This document shows, piece by piece, positions 49,001-59,732 of a DNA stretch of 64,000 bases; position 1 is the first letter of the stretch, and each line of letters opens with the position of its first letter. Made by a program: the position numbers and the translations under genes. Location: positions 48,501-112,500 of the forward strand of contig CAMXCT020001100.1 in assembly GCA_947184155.2 (NCBI GenBank). The letters run 5' to 3'. The notes below the pieces were generated by a model. The model had not been told where the DNA came from, searched no databases, and saw nothing but the letters and a program-made list of their open reading frames with translations. The DNA is from Cladocopium goreaui. Its lineage: Eukaryota > Sar > Dinophyceae > Suessiales > Symbiodiniaceae.

Positions 49001-52000
49001 TTTTCCATATATTGGGAATAGTAATCCCAGAGGGGTTGAAACCACCAACCAGTCATAGATGTAATTATGTAGCCAGCATCAGCAACCATCAGCTGATCTC
49101 AGCTCAGCTCTCCAGGTTTCTACTGAGACCCTTCGGCTTGGACCCGCGACGGGTGCCATGTTTTGGCTTATCGTCCTCCGAAGCGCCAGAAGCGAACCGC
49201 TTTGCCTATGAGTTGCTGGGAATGGAAATGGGCAAACGGGGGAGGAAGAGGGAGTTATATTGATGGGTGCTTGCGAATCTTGCATGATTTGGATGGTAGA
49301 GCCAGGGCACTTGCAAGATTGGATGGATTTTTTGCAGAATTTTGAAGTACTGTAGTTTATTTCAGCTTGCAAGCCGGGAGAAGGAAATTGGTTCATTCAT
49401 ACATTGACATACTGTTACATACCTGTAGAATCAGCTGAAATTCAGCTGAAATCTTCCGCAAAAAGGATCGTTTGGGCAGGGCCAGCTATGGCTTGGTGGG
49501 AAGCCAAGGCCAGAGGTAACTTCGACTTCGGATTCCTTTTGGCTGCAATCTGACGCCTTTCAGCGTTCCTGGGGATGCACAAGCTCAACTTGCATGACAT
49601 ATGGTATGCATACCGGTGCAGAAAGAAACCTTAAATATTGTGCAGAAAGAAACCTTAAATATTCAGGTGATACAGTTGTGACTGCAGGATTACTTTCTGA
49701 ATCATTTTCGTTTCAATGTGTCACCCTTCATTGGTAGATGGCTCAATCAAAAACTGAGCTGGACTCCAAAAAGCATGGAAATGATATGGTTTTGGATCAC
49801 AATTCAAGCTTTCCCATGCCCATTTTTTGGATAGTTTGGCCGTTTCATGTGTTCCAGTGCCCAAATCTGGATATTGTCCCATATGGCAAATATCCATAAA
49901 AGATGGTCACATGTCAAAGAGCATTGGGCAGTTCGGGAGAATCATATATTTCTGACCCACCGGAGACGCTTTTCCGACGCCCAGGATTGGAAGCCTTCTG
50001 CAGCGCATTTCTAAATGGAACTCTTGAGGCACCGGATTGATGCACTGGAAAATGGGTGGAAATTTGGGGACCGGAGGTCCCGTGCCATAGGAGGATACAA
50101 AGGGATATAAGATGATATAAGGCCATATTTTGTGTCGATATTTCATTACATGGGCCTGTCACAGCCTTACACGGACCTTTGCATGGATCAGTACCTCTCA
50201 TTTAGGTGCCTGAAACATAATCACAGAATCTAGGAAAACAAAGGGCCGGAGTTGCCAAAGTATGCTAACAGCACTAACAGCACAAGTGCATCCAGCCGAA
50301 GATCGGTTCAGTCCAAACCCGGGTCACCACGTGCGAGGCCTCACACGAGTCTGCCAAGCTGCCCAAGTCCTACCGTTGGCCAGGGCCAGGGCGGGTTGAA
50401 GAGGCCTGTTTTTTCATGTGCAATTTGGACAACGCACCGCTATGCGATGGCTGAGGTGGTAGAGATGCTCAATACTCGTGATTCATGTTTAATTTTAATG
50501 GCGTTGTTTGAGGATGATTTGATAGTTCATTTGATCTGGATTTCATTTTTTCTGATTTCGAATAAGGTTTGGCTCAGAGAATCTTGTCCAGCTTGGGCCG
50601 ACTAAAGTCCACCCCAGAACAGATGGCTCTCGCCTTCACTGCAGGGGTGCCACAGACAGCACCACTTGCAGTAGAGCGGCCAGGCCAGTCGCAAGCACCG
50701 AGGCTTGGTTTGAGAGACCAGGGGAACGGCGCTTGCATTTGCCTTGGTGCGGCAGCCCTGGCATTTGCAGCTATCAGGAGGTCAGAGTCTTCCACCTCAT
50801 GCCGCGCTGCTGCTGTGAAGAAGAAGGGTGTGAAGGTGGTACATGGAAAGGAGATCCCCTGGAATCTTTTCTCCCCCAAGGCTCCATACAAAGGTGAAGT
50901 GGTGAAGAATGTGGTGCAGCCTCACACCTTGACTGAGCAGACTGGCGATCCCAACTGGGAAACTTGTCATGTGACCTTCAACCACGGTGGCAAGGTGCCA
51001 TACATTGAAGGACAATCCATTGGTGTCATTGCGCCAGGACCTGACAAGAAAGGCGAGACTCCTGCAAAGATTCGGCTGTACTCCATCGCATCCTCGGCCG
51101 TCGGTGATGATGAGACCAGCAAGACTGTGTCTTTGTGCGTGAAAAGAGTGGTCGAGGTGGATGGTAGCTATGCAAATCGTGAGGTGGGTGAGGACAAGCC
51201 AGACAAAGCTGGAACGGGCTTCCCTGAAAACAAGGTCTACCGTGGTGTTTGCTCCAACCACATTTGTGACATGAGCCCAGGGGACGATGTACTCATCACA
51301 GGTCCTACTGGGGCTGAGATGTTGCTACCAGAGGATCCGGAGGCAAACATCATCATGCTGGCCACAGGGACTGGGATTGCCCCCATGCGTTCCTACTTGC
51401 GTCTCCTTTTCCATGACAAAGCTGGGGCAGCATCTGGTTTGAAGGCCAAGGTCGGTGGCTTGTTCGGCAAAGCTCCTCGGAAGTTCAAAGGCCTGGCCTG
51501 GCTGTTCATGGGGGTTCCTTACTCCAAGTCTTTGCTCTATGATGATGAGCACAAGGAATACAAGGAGAAGTTCCCTGACAATTTCCGCTATGACTATGCA
51601 GTGAGCCGCGAGCAAAAGAATGCCGAGGGACAAAAGATGTACATCCAGACCAAGATGGCAGAGTATGCTGATGAACTTTGGGATTTGATGCAAGATGAGA
51701 AGACTCATGTCTACATGTGTGGCCTGAAGGGCATGGAAAGTGGCATGGCCGAGTGCTTCGGACCCATCGCCGAGAAGAATGGAAAGGTTTGGGCCGAATT
51801 TGCGAAGGCCATGAAGAAGGCCGACCGATACCACGTGGAGGTCTACTGAGCCCGCACCTTTGCCTTTTTTTTGAAATACAGATAAATACAGATTGTTTGT
51901 TTCAGCAGCCAGAGGGGGCCAGGGTAGTGAGCCCTTTAAGTGCCACTTCCTGGATGATTTTCTTCATTTTTCAGTGCCGTTTTTGGAAAAGAATCCCTGC

Positions 52001-53630
52001 ATATTCTTGAGCGATCTTGAATAGATTCAAGACACGCTGCTGTGTGTTGTTTCTGGCCTTACTCTCTTTTTCTTTTTTTACTTTTATCAACCAGCTCGGA
52101 TGGTGGACTCACCCAAGTCAAAGTTGACAAGCACTTCAGGGGATTGGACCAGCTGCCCTTACAACATCTTTGAATCGCAGGTGGTATGGAAGACCTTCCG
52201 CTCCTCGCTTGCTGGGGAGAATCTCCTCCTGGAGCTATACTCACCATATCGGCCGCAGCATCGAACCCACCTGGTGGTGCCTTGACTGCAGCTACATGGC
52301 CCAAAAACTGGACCCTGAAAAAGATGGGTTGGCACGATTTTTGAATCAATTTCATGCAAATTTGGGGGTGTTTACCATGGTTTGCCAATGTTTGCCATAT
52401 TTTTGGTTTACCATGATTTCCTTCAGCCGCGTGTGGCAGGTGTTGGATTTGGTGGCAGAGGCGCTGGCAAATGTGACCACCTTGAAGGTGTGGAGATGGT
52501 CGGATTGGCAAGTTCTTCAGGTGTCGAAATTTGCCGGTAGCATGTAGGACGTTTGGATTCCTGTCCTATGACCTTTGAATGCTATTCTATGCCCTCCCAG
52601 CTTTTGAACGTACTTTGCCAGTCCTATCCCATGGACGCATGACTTTCGATGCCGGCACAGGTCCCCAAGAACTTGCATAGGTGACCTTGGTTTCCAGCAA
52701 ATCTAGGGTACTGCATCAGTTGAGTTTGGTTCGCCCTGCGCACTTCTCCGTCAACAAAACCATACAGTTGAATCGCACAAAAAAGCACAGAGAGAGTACT
52801 GTTCTGATGTTTCCGGCATTCTGATGGATTTTGCAATATTTTGCATATATATAGGGGATGGAGGTGACCCATAGGGTTGAGATCAAACCAGGCGTTCTTT
52901 CTGCGACGTATGTTCTATCCAGGTGGCTCGGATGGATACGGCCAACAACTACGTCCCCCCAGAGTTTGAGCTGAAGGACTTGGGACATGCGCTGAAATGG
53001 ACATGTTTCTCTTTACCCTCTCTACCCTCTGTTATGAAACAGTGTTTGCTGGAAAATCACCATTTATCAATGATGTTAACATTAAACCCCCATTTATATA
53101 TAAGAAATTGATAGAAATTGCATTTCCATGAATTTCCCATTGCCATGTTTGATCGCCGAATAGTTGTTTGATTGAACTTTAGAATTATAGAATTGGGATC
53201 CACTGGGATCACCAAAAGCAACCAGTTGGGGGGAAACATGACCGGCCAATCTGCGAGTTTGGTCTTCAAAACTGGCCCACGGAAGTTTGATCATCAAAAA
53301 GCATCTTCCCAGGTCATCCCAAAACAAAAAAAAACACACATCATCCCAAGCCCTAATCCCGGGATGGCGATGGAGAGAAAGTCCAATTCATGTTTTATCA
53401 TGTTTTATTTGTATCACAGATGTTCCCAAGATTTTGACCCGAGAGAAGATATGGCCAGGACAAGGAAAAGTCCTCCAGCGTCTACTTCCGCGGCGCGCGA
53501 AGCGGGCCCTGGCGCCGCTTTGCGCCCAAGGGCGGTGCCGGCCGCGCCGAAGAGCTGCCCAAGCAGATGCTGCGCTTCCTGCACCGTAAGCCTGGCCGAG
53601 ATGACGGCGGGACGCAAGAAATCCTCAGTT
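46081..53630 (+). CDS. PDI-like thioredoxin-fold protein, tandem copy 2 (multi-exon)
   Basis: Same family as copy 1. Exons by eye: 46081-46227 (LLQKSILHRWDRLAQ), 46388-46545 (LVVAAPRYPWCDKCKEKD), 46714-~46920 (VSFVVLDAREEKYFARK, then LLMFKEDEPEEPYAVPGRRF), 47091-47207 (VSIINNKTHFDRVL, MGFFQ), 47375-~47560 (VARELRGHALFGAVFNG, LVLLFKPKEK), ~47945-48000 (HVEFTGELTLE), 48397-48465 (VPLGMLWLDGED), 48717-48803 (VAQRLAIRFSGHLVFVTLNN), 49115-~49212 (FGLDPRRVPCFGL), ~52095-52160 (QVKVDKHFRGLDQLP), 52181-52272 (VVWKTFRSS, LLLELYSPYRPQH), 52428-52487 (LDLVAEALANVTTLK), 52923-~52980 (VARMDTANNYVPPEFEL), 53459-~53630 (VYFRGARSGPW, AEELPKQMLRFLHR). The order is that of a-b-b'-linker-a'. The a' active site reads YRPQH, without cysteines. 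An FNR gene lies between the exons at 49.2 and 52.1 kb. N- and C-terminal ends are not settled. Confidence 0.82.
46388..46545 (+). CDS. PDI-like copy 2: redox exon with WCDKC
   Basis: Begins after CGCTTAG and ends before GTCAAG. It reads from EEVELPSGPN through VSATGLQRLLEKHSLVVAA to RYPWCDKCKEKDREF, matching the beta-strand, helix and active-site layout of a thioredoxin a-domain. Both cysteines are present. Confidence 0.85.
50546..50577 (+). promoter_or_regulatory. Acceptor site and spliced-leader-like remnant before FNR
   Basis: A T-rich tract followed by AATAAG gives an AG at 50565-50566. Right after it, at 50568-50577, is TTTGGCTCAG, close to the 3' end of the dinoflagellate spliced leader (family consensus ends TTTTGGCTCAAG). 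Such relicts mark genes that passed through an mRNA and were re-inserted. The match is only about ten bases, so chance cannot be ruled out. Confidence 0.45.
50623..51849 (+). CDS. petH: Ferredoxin-NADP(+) reductase, plastid type
   Basis: FAD flavoprotein that passes electrons from ferredoxin to NADP+ at the end of photosynthetic electron transport. One uninterrupted frame of 408 codons from the first ATG to TGA. The frame is open a little further upstream, but only with a non-ATG codon. Residues 1 to about 70 form a leader with a hydrophobic run (ICLGAAALAFAAI, about 39-51), as expected for targeting to a complex plastid. The signal peptide is not obvious, so an upstream exon is possible. The mature enzyme follows: FAD motif RLYSIAS at 151-157, GVCSNHI with its conserved Cys at about 208-214, GPTGAEMLLP at 227, NADP motif ATGTGIAPMR at 247, VYMCGLKGME at about 363 and a terminal Tyr408 that stacks on the flavin. 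All key residues are present. It has no intron, unlike its neighbours. Confidence 0.97.
   Translation: MALAFTAGVPQTAPLAVERPGQSQAPRLGLRDQGNGACICLGAAALAFAAIRRSESSTSCRAAAVKKKGVKVVHGKEIPWNLFSPKAPYKGEVVKNVVQPHTLTEQTGDPNWETCHVTFNHGGKVPYIEGQSIGVIAPGPDKKGETPAKIRLYSIASSAVGDDETSKTVSLCVKRVVEVDGSYANREVGEDKPDKAGTGFPENKVYRGVCSNHICDMSPGDDVLITGPTGAEMLLPEDPEANIIMLATGTGIAPMRSYLRLLFHDKAGAASGLKAKVGGLFGKAPRKFKGLAWLFMGVPYSKSLLYDDEHKEYKEKFPDNFRYDYAVSREQKNAEGQKMYIQTKMAEYADELWDLMQDEKTHVYMCGLKGMESGMAECFGPIAEKNGKVWAEFAKAMKKADRYHVEVY
52181..53630 (+). CDS. PDI-like copy 2: a' domain exons with a lost CxxC
   Basis: Exons 52181-52272, 52428-52487, 52923-~52980 and 53459-~53630 join into a normal PDI a' fold: VVWKTF, LLLELYSP, LDLVAEALANVTTLK, VARMDTANNYVPP and RFLHR. 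Acceptors are AG throughout. The first three donors fit GT, with the 52.98 kb one unclear. At the place of WCGHC the text is YRPQH, so this domain cannot do dithiol chemistry. A short exon for the FPTxxxF part seems to be missing between 52980 and 53459. Confidence 0.8.
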
Positions 53631-55040
53631 TTGGGGGATGGTAAACATGGTTAAAACTATGTGAAACTATGTAAGGCATGGTAAAACCGTAAAACCTGCT
53701 AAAACTAGGGTTGCCACAGATTTCAATCAGTTTTTGTATGTTTTTGTTGTTTTTTTGGGATTGTCCGGGATGGCCCCTGGTTTTGAGTTGCCATAGTTAA
53801 AACAATGAAATTAAATCATTTTTGTGAAATGAAGTATGGATGATTTGGCAACTGGTACCATATCCATATATAGAATTCAGAGGTCCAGACTCGGCATAAA
53901 ACGTTTTATGGAACGAGAATCTGAGGGTCTCCCCCTCCCACTTTATAGCCAGCTCATTTTATAGGAGGATATGGTACTTGCCAGTAACCTCAACGCCCCT
54001 CAATTTATAGAGGGGTGGTGTGCATCAGTGAAAAGGTGTATAAAACCAGATATAAAGGTCATCAAAATTCATAATGCCTCCAATTTTGTGGATTTGGATG
54101 GGATGAAAGAAGAAGAGGGGAAAGGGCAGGACAAACAAACACTTCACAGTTTGCCTGATAGGATCTGACCAATGACAATCACTACAAATATATATAATCC
54201 ACTTTCATTTACCCACCGCATCTATCCTCATCTCACCATCCCCAATCACACTACCCCATGCTACCCCAGTCTACCCCATCACATCCACCCTCTATAGCAT
54301 GACAATCACTGACCCCCCTTTGCGTTCCATATCCCAGGAGTGGAAACCAAACATGAGGCTCAACCAATCTGGAACCCCAAGTATTGCAGTCTTACACGTT
54401 GGGCCTGGCAATTTTATAGAAACATGTTTCCATCTGCTTGCACCCATCCATGAAAACCCTACAAAGCTACGTATATCAAAGAAACTAATGTGAAACATCT
54501 GTCTGAACAAGTCCTGGTGAAAAGCAGTGGCCATATGGGTGAATACTTCAGTGTTGGGAACCTTATTGGTGCGTAATGTCTGTCTATGTATATCAACATG
54601 GTGACTCAAGCAGAACCAGGTTCAACCTAAATCAACATACCAGCCAGGTTCAATCAGATTCATCCATATGCATCCATCACCTGTCATCGATGATGTTTTG
54701 AAAAGATTAGGGCAATCCAGGTATCAAAGTTTGATGAAGTTTGAGAAAACATCCAAAAACCCACGTGAGACATATGTTTTTGACCTCAATGCCTTGCATT
54801 TTATAGATGGCATGCCTTAAAATTCAATGTTCCTGACAGGGTAGACCCCCCCTTCAAATTATAGATTTTAAGGGGTCTGACCCCTTGAAATATAGACATG
54901 TCTGGGGTCCAGCCCCACATTTTATATCTACAATGGCGAGTAGGACCCCTCCCCCCGAATAGTAGCAGGTATATGATTTGACCAGATGGTGGGTATTCAG
55001 CAAGACTACAGTTTCTACAGAAACACGTTGATTTTCAGGG
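53631..55040. other. Spacer with short C-rich hairpins and CTACCCCA repeats
   Basis: No gene recognised. Several small perfect hairpins recur around TATAGA words: CCCCTC..GAGGGG at about 53996-54015, and AGACCCC..GGGGTCT near 54843-54880. A pyrimidine-rich patch at 54210-54300 repeats CTACCCCA three times. Confidence 0.5.
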
Positions 55041-55046
55041 CAATAA

Positions 55047-56275
55047 ATGAAACAAGGAGTTTCAACTCTGGTGTCAACTTCTAGGGCTCCATCGCAGGTT
55101 GCCCGAAGCAGCAAGTGGGCTGATCCATCCTGCAGCCTGTTCCAAGGTGAGATGAAAAGTGCCGCTACTTTTGACTTGACGGAGCGGCTCAACTGGGTGA
55201 ATGCTGAGGCAGCAGCCTGGGGTGTGCTTCGGGTGATCCATGCCAGCAACTGGACATCCGCCGAGCAAGTGAGGATTAGAACGGCATTGTCATAACATGC
55301 TTCCAAGTCGCAACATGGGTTTGTTTGAAAATAGGTTCCCCCCAAAAAAAGGAAAAAGAAAGTTGATTCATCGATGGCTAGCCATGATTTACCCCAATTT
55401 AAGTCAAAGCCGCATTGTGTTCCAGTTGATTATGGGTTGTGCGACTTGGGCCTTCGTGGCAGGCACTGATCAGGATTCGCCGCCTCAAAGCCCTGGAGAA
55501 AGATTACGAGAAAAAGATGCAGGACTGCATACCCACGAAATCCCCCGGAAAACAGGGGTAATGTGTTCTCATGTTTTCTCACCGAAAGTAAGCATAATAG
55601 TACATGATGATATGTTATGTAACATGTATACTGAAGAAGGATTGAACATGATGGTGGCAAGCATGTACAAACATCCCGCTGAATCTCAAGCAACCATGCC
55701 TCAAAAAGGTGTGATGCATTCCTGCAACCACCGGACAGGTTGCCACGTCTAGAATCAGGCAATATTCCAAGTCACCGGCAGGACGAATGGATGCAAAAGG
55801 AAATGGAGGAGTTTGAGCGCTACAAGCGCCTTGGGAAGTTTGACAATATCAATTTATGACACGGTGCCTGTCCTGCTGTCCTGGATTGGATGCAGGGGAA
55901 CAGATGGCAAGCGCCAAAGCAGCACCGTTGATCCCGCGCTGACTGGGAAGGGTTTGCGACGCCGTGTGCTTTGGAGAGGTTGGGCAAAAGCAGCCAGCGC
56001 TTCCAGCCTGAGAGACTGTTAATGCTTGAGGGCCAACTGCTTCTGCAGAAAACGTCGCTATACATGTTACCAAGCGTTTGATGCAAGTACACCCTAGCTA
56101 TGTTTAGCAGCCACCATGTGTTCAAGTAGAATAGCCAGGTCAGCCAGGTAAAGTCGCCGCAGCCGGAGATGCATTTGGGACCCTGGAATGCCCTGGCACC
56201 TAAGGCCCTTCGACAGTGCGACGCCTTGGAACGTCGATTGCATCAAGCCTGGGTAAAGGCGCGCAGTATGATTCA
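55047..56275 (+). CDS. Candidate exons with a long coiled coil (gene not identified)
   Basis: A run of + strand exon-like frames: ~55075-55270 (ATFDLTERLNWVNAEAAAWG), 55474-~55530 (RRLKALEKDYEKKMQ), 55782-~55840 (DEWMQKEMEEFERYKRLGK), ~56010-56056 (PERLLMLEGQLLLQ) and ~56168-56270 (ALRQCDALERRLHQAWVKAR). The second and third join at repeated AGGAC words into an unbroken charged helix. They may be the tail of PDI-like copy 2 or a separate gene before the channel. A frame at 57180-57258 (ESMLRAESVAMRTAIRFYDT) may also belong. The function is unknown. Confidence 0.45.
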
Positions 56276-58400
56276 TGCATATTTCCGGTGGACTACAACA
56301 GTAGACCTATCTTAAGCAATCTTATAACTTCTAGGGACTTCTAGGTTTTCTACATTTGTATTTAAGCGCTTGTTTGTGCACATGCGGAGAGGAAAAGATA
56401 TGCACAGTCCATGTGCACACATGAGCAAAGATGCTTTTGCATTCCACTCAGGAAGCTCCAGTGCATCCAGGCCTTGGAAAGCCTTGAGGTTTTGAGGTCT
56501 TGATGGATTGGTTTGAAACATGGAATTCCCGTTGTCATTCATTGTCCATGCTAGCTGTGATGACTACTATTTGTCAGGTGGTGAAACCGCTGAAACCAGC
56601 AACCACTATCAGTTGGATAGCAATTTGCAGATGATCTGCCGCGGTCGACAGTGATGTAACCTAATTCCGCATGTCCATTTTACCATGTTTAGTTTTGACA
56701 TCAACATGCTCCTCCTGATGAAATCTGATAAATAGAATGATTGCGAGCATGTCCTGGTATGGCAAGAGTCTCGGTAAATGGCGTTTCCCCCAAGGAGTCA
56801 TTTGTTATGTAGGGTTTCTTGACTACTATGGGGCGTTCCAAACATTTCTATTCTAATGTTCAGAAATATCAGAAAGATCCCCCAGTCACTTGTTGCAAGC
56901 TGATTGCTTTGGATATGTTTGCAAGCCGATCTGCATAGGCGAAAACCATGGCAAAGATCTAGTGGCCTGTGCTGATAGTGTTGGTGCAGATGCTGCCAGC
57001 GACTCAGGAAGGCATTTCGTGCGGATTGAAACTGCTGTATGCATGTTGAACGCACCCTGAATGTTCCAAGTTGACCGTGTTGCATCATATACACATATAT
57101 AAACAGGGGGTTTTCTCGACGTTTGCCACGGAATGCTTGCCACACACGTGTGCCTGCAACATGTTCAGAATGCTTAGGTTGAAAGCATGCTCCGTGCCGA
57201 GTCCGTAGCCATGCGCACTGCGATCCGTTTCTACGACACATTCTCAGCCGAATTAGGGTGAGGAGCGGTTGATCTCAAACCTGCTTGAACAGTGATGGGT
57301 GGTGTCCTTGAGTTCTTCTGACGAATGATGCTGACGCATACTGATTTCATATGCATGTACAACTCAGTAGCAGGGCACCTGCCCAGACTGTGTGTGTGTG
57401 TGGTGTGCGATGCAACTTGAGCTGTTCCACATGCCGCCGTATCTTTTTACTTTTCGGCTCAGTGGTGCCGCAGTTGAAGGGGCGGTGATTCCAAGCTTAA
57501 TCCAGTGCACCCATTAGATTTCCCACAGCAGCAATTTCCATAAAGCTCAGAATCCAACAAACCGTGCAAACAAGTTCCATTTAGACTCTAGACCTAGAGC
57601 AAGTTCAAGGAGTGCGGCCAACTCTACCAAGTTAAACCAATCTTCCATTGCGGTCTTAGAACTTGGCGTATAAACACATAAACTTGACATAAACGCATGG
57701 TCCCTTGATACCCTTTGGGGGCCTACATTGCCCCAAGCTTTGCATAGCCCCATCGCTCAAAGAGCGGCACATGAGTGAGACTTCCAGCGGCCTGCCTGGA
57801 GGTTGGGATACTGTCACTATGCTGTCACTTACTCATCAGAAAAAATCGATGGTCCAGCCTTTAGCACTTCGGTGGTGAGGTCTCTATGTGCCGGATTTGC
57901 TGTCAACTTCGAAGGAGGTGGGACAGAAAAGTGCAGCAGAATCTGGGAGTCCAAACCAAAGCAGTGAAGAAATACCCAAAAAAAGAGGAAAACCAGTACA
58001 GTAGCCGTGGTGTTGCTTCTTAGATGTCAGACTGTTTATCCAATCCATTCCAATCCTGTTTTCGCCACTTTCTTCACCGCATGCCACAGGTTTGGATCGG
58101 GCGCCTCAGATGTGACTGCAGAACAAGGCGCAACTAGCTTGGGACCAGGATGTGGTCGCTACGTTGAGAGAAATTTTATGAAATTAATTACAGTGTTTGT
58201 CTCAAGTTGGATTAATGTTCTGATTTCTTATTTTCCTTGGTCCCAGCAGGTTGGGTGAACAAACTAAATTTCATCAGAAGTGTGTGCCTGTGTGTGCGCA
58301 CGTGTGTTTTCTGATAGGATCATTCAACACGTTGGACGATTTGGATATGGATTGAGTATATACTAATATATATATATATACATATATATATATGCGTTTG
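56276..58400. other. Mostly unassigned region before the channel gene
   Basis: Apart from the possible exon at 57180-57258, no family motif was seen on either strand. A TA microsatellite lies at about 58360-58393, with TG-rich words on either side. Confidence 0.45.
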
Positions 58401-58494
58401 TATGTGTGTGTGTGCGCGTGTGATCACCAATGTGTTCTTTTGTGGATCTGTTCAGATGAACAAAAGCAATGGAATTGACAACTTCAATTGCATG

Positions 58495-58625
58495 CCCTTG
58501 CCAGCCCTTGCAGGAGACCAATCGGCCGAAGATGGAAGCAGCCGATTATTTGGCCGAGGTTTTTTCAAGAGGAACCAGCACTGGGAAAGGAGTTCTTGGA
58601 AAGGACTTGTACAATCAATCATCTA
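58495..58625 (+). CDS. Possible N-terminal exon of the channel gene
   Basis: A frame reading RPKMEAADYLAEVFSRGTST and then GKGVLGKDLYNQ is compositionally exon-like. It follows CAGGAGACC and lies on the same strand upstream of the channel core. Two more exon-like frames follow at about 58978-59030 (TALEEDRKVRESEWQK) and 59135-59245 (LAERVILALVEQPIAA). No known family was matched. Assignment to the channel rests on position only. Confidence 0.35.
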
Positions 58626-59732
58626 ACAGTATGCAACCGCCAATTGTTCCATGGATATTTTTGTGTGGCTCTGAAGATCTCTGAAGTATTGCCCCAGGAG
58701 TAACAGCATTGAAGACAACGGCAATCCTCCCAAGGACCGCTCCAGTTGCGTCGCTCCGAGGGGGTGCGAGTTGGGTGATATCGTGATACTCCAGAGTAGC
58801 GCCGGGTCCATGGCTTTGTTTATCGCATGTGTTATATGTGTGTTGTTGAAACCAGGCAAGCCACAAAAGATTCGATGCCAGGTGAAACTTGATCCTTCCT
58901 TTATCCTTTTTTGCCTTGTGCTCTCCAAATATGAAAAATCCTTGAAGTTTGCTCCGAGTCGCAAACCCGAAACCACTGCGCTGGAGGAAGACCGGAAGGT
59001 GAGAGAGTCAGAGTGGCAGAAGGCGCCAGCAGAATGTTACATACTGTACTGCTGTGAGCATACAATATATGCTGATGGTAATGATGGTGCTGATGGTGAT
59101 GAGTGTCCCGATGAGTGTTTAGTAACTTAGTGGCTTGCGGAACGTGTCATCCTAGCCCTTGTTGAACAACCTATCGCTGCGTCCGAGGCGCTGGAGATTG
59201 AGGGAATCGAGCAGGAGCAACGCCTTTGGGCACCTGGGCAGCTGAATTGTTTTTGCAAGTTTCTCAACTTTTACCACTGAAAGTCCGTGATAATCCATGT
59301 CCATATGTCCTTGAGGCCTTCTGCCGGTCAGAGTATTTGAATTGAGATTCATGAATATGCTGACGACCAGCTCCTTTCAGACTCCTTTAGTGCTTGCAAG
59401 AGACTGATAGTGCTTCTGGGGGCATCTCCAGAATGGCACCTTTCCCGCCACAGAGAATGCTCACAGCTTGTGCAGCTTAGGTTGAACACTCGGTGACTTG
59501 GCCAAGTTTTTGATGAGAGCGGCGTGCTCGGTGTGAACATGTTGTTTCCTAGCCGGACACTATTTGTAAAGAAATATGAACAAATTCTGGCCATAATTAT
59601 TCTAAGGTATCAGATATTGTCAACATGCAGGTTCAGTTTATATAGTCAGCTGTTTCCAAAAGCCCCTCTATGGCCCCCATAACGAAGAACCAATCATTTG
59701 AAGTAATTGAACTACGTTTGAACGTTTTTCAG

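Noticed and set aside
50569..50622. FNR start upstream of the first ATG
   Set aside because: The frame is open there, but the first codon is TTG and the segment overlaps the acceptor and spliced-leader-like remnant. The ATG at 50623 is preferred.
50574..51834. Long minus-strand ORFs opposite FNR
   Set aside because: They are shadows of the FNR coding strand and have no motifs.
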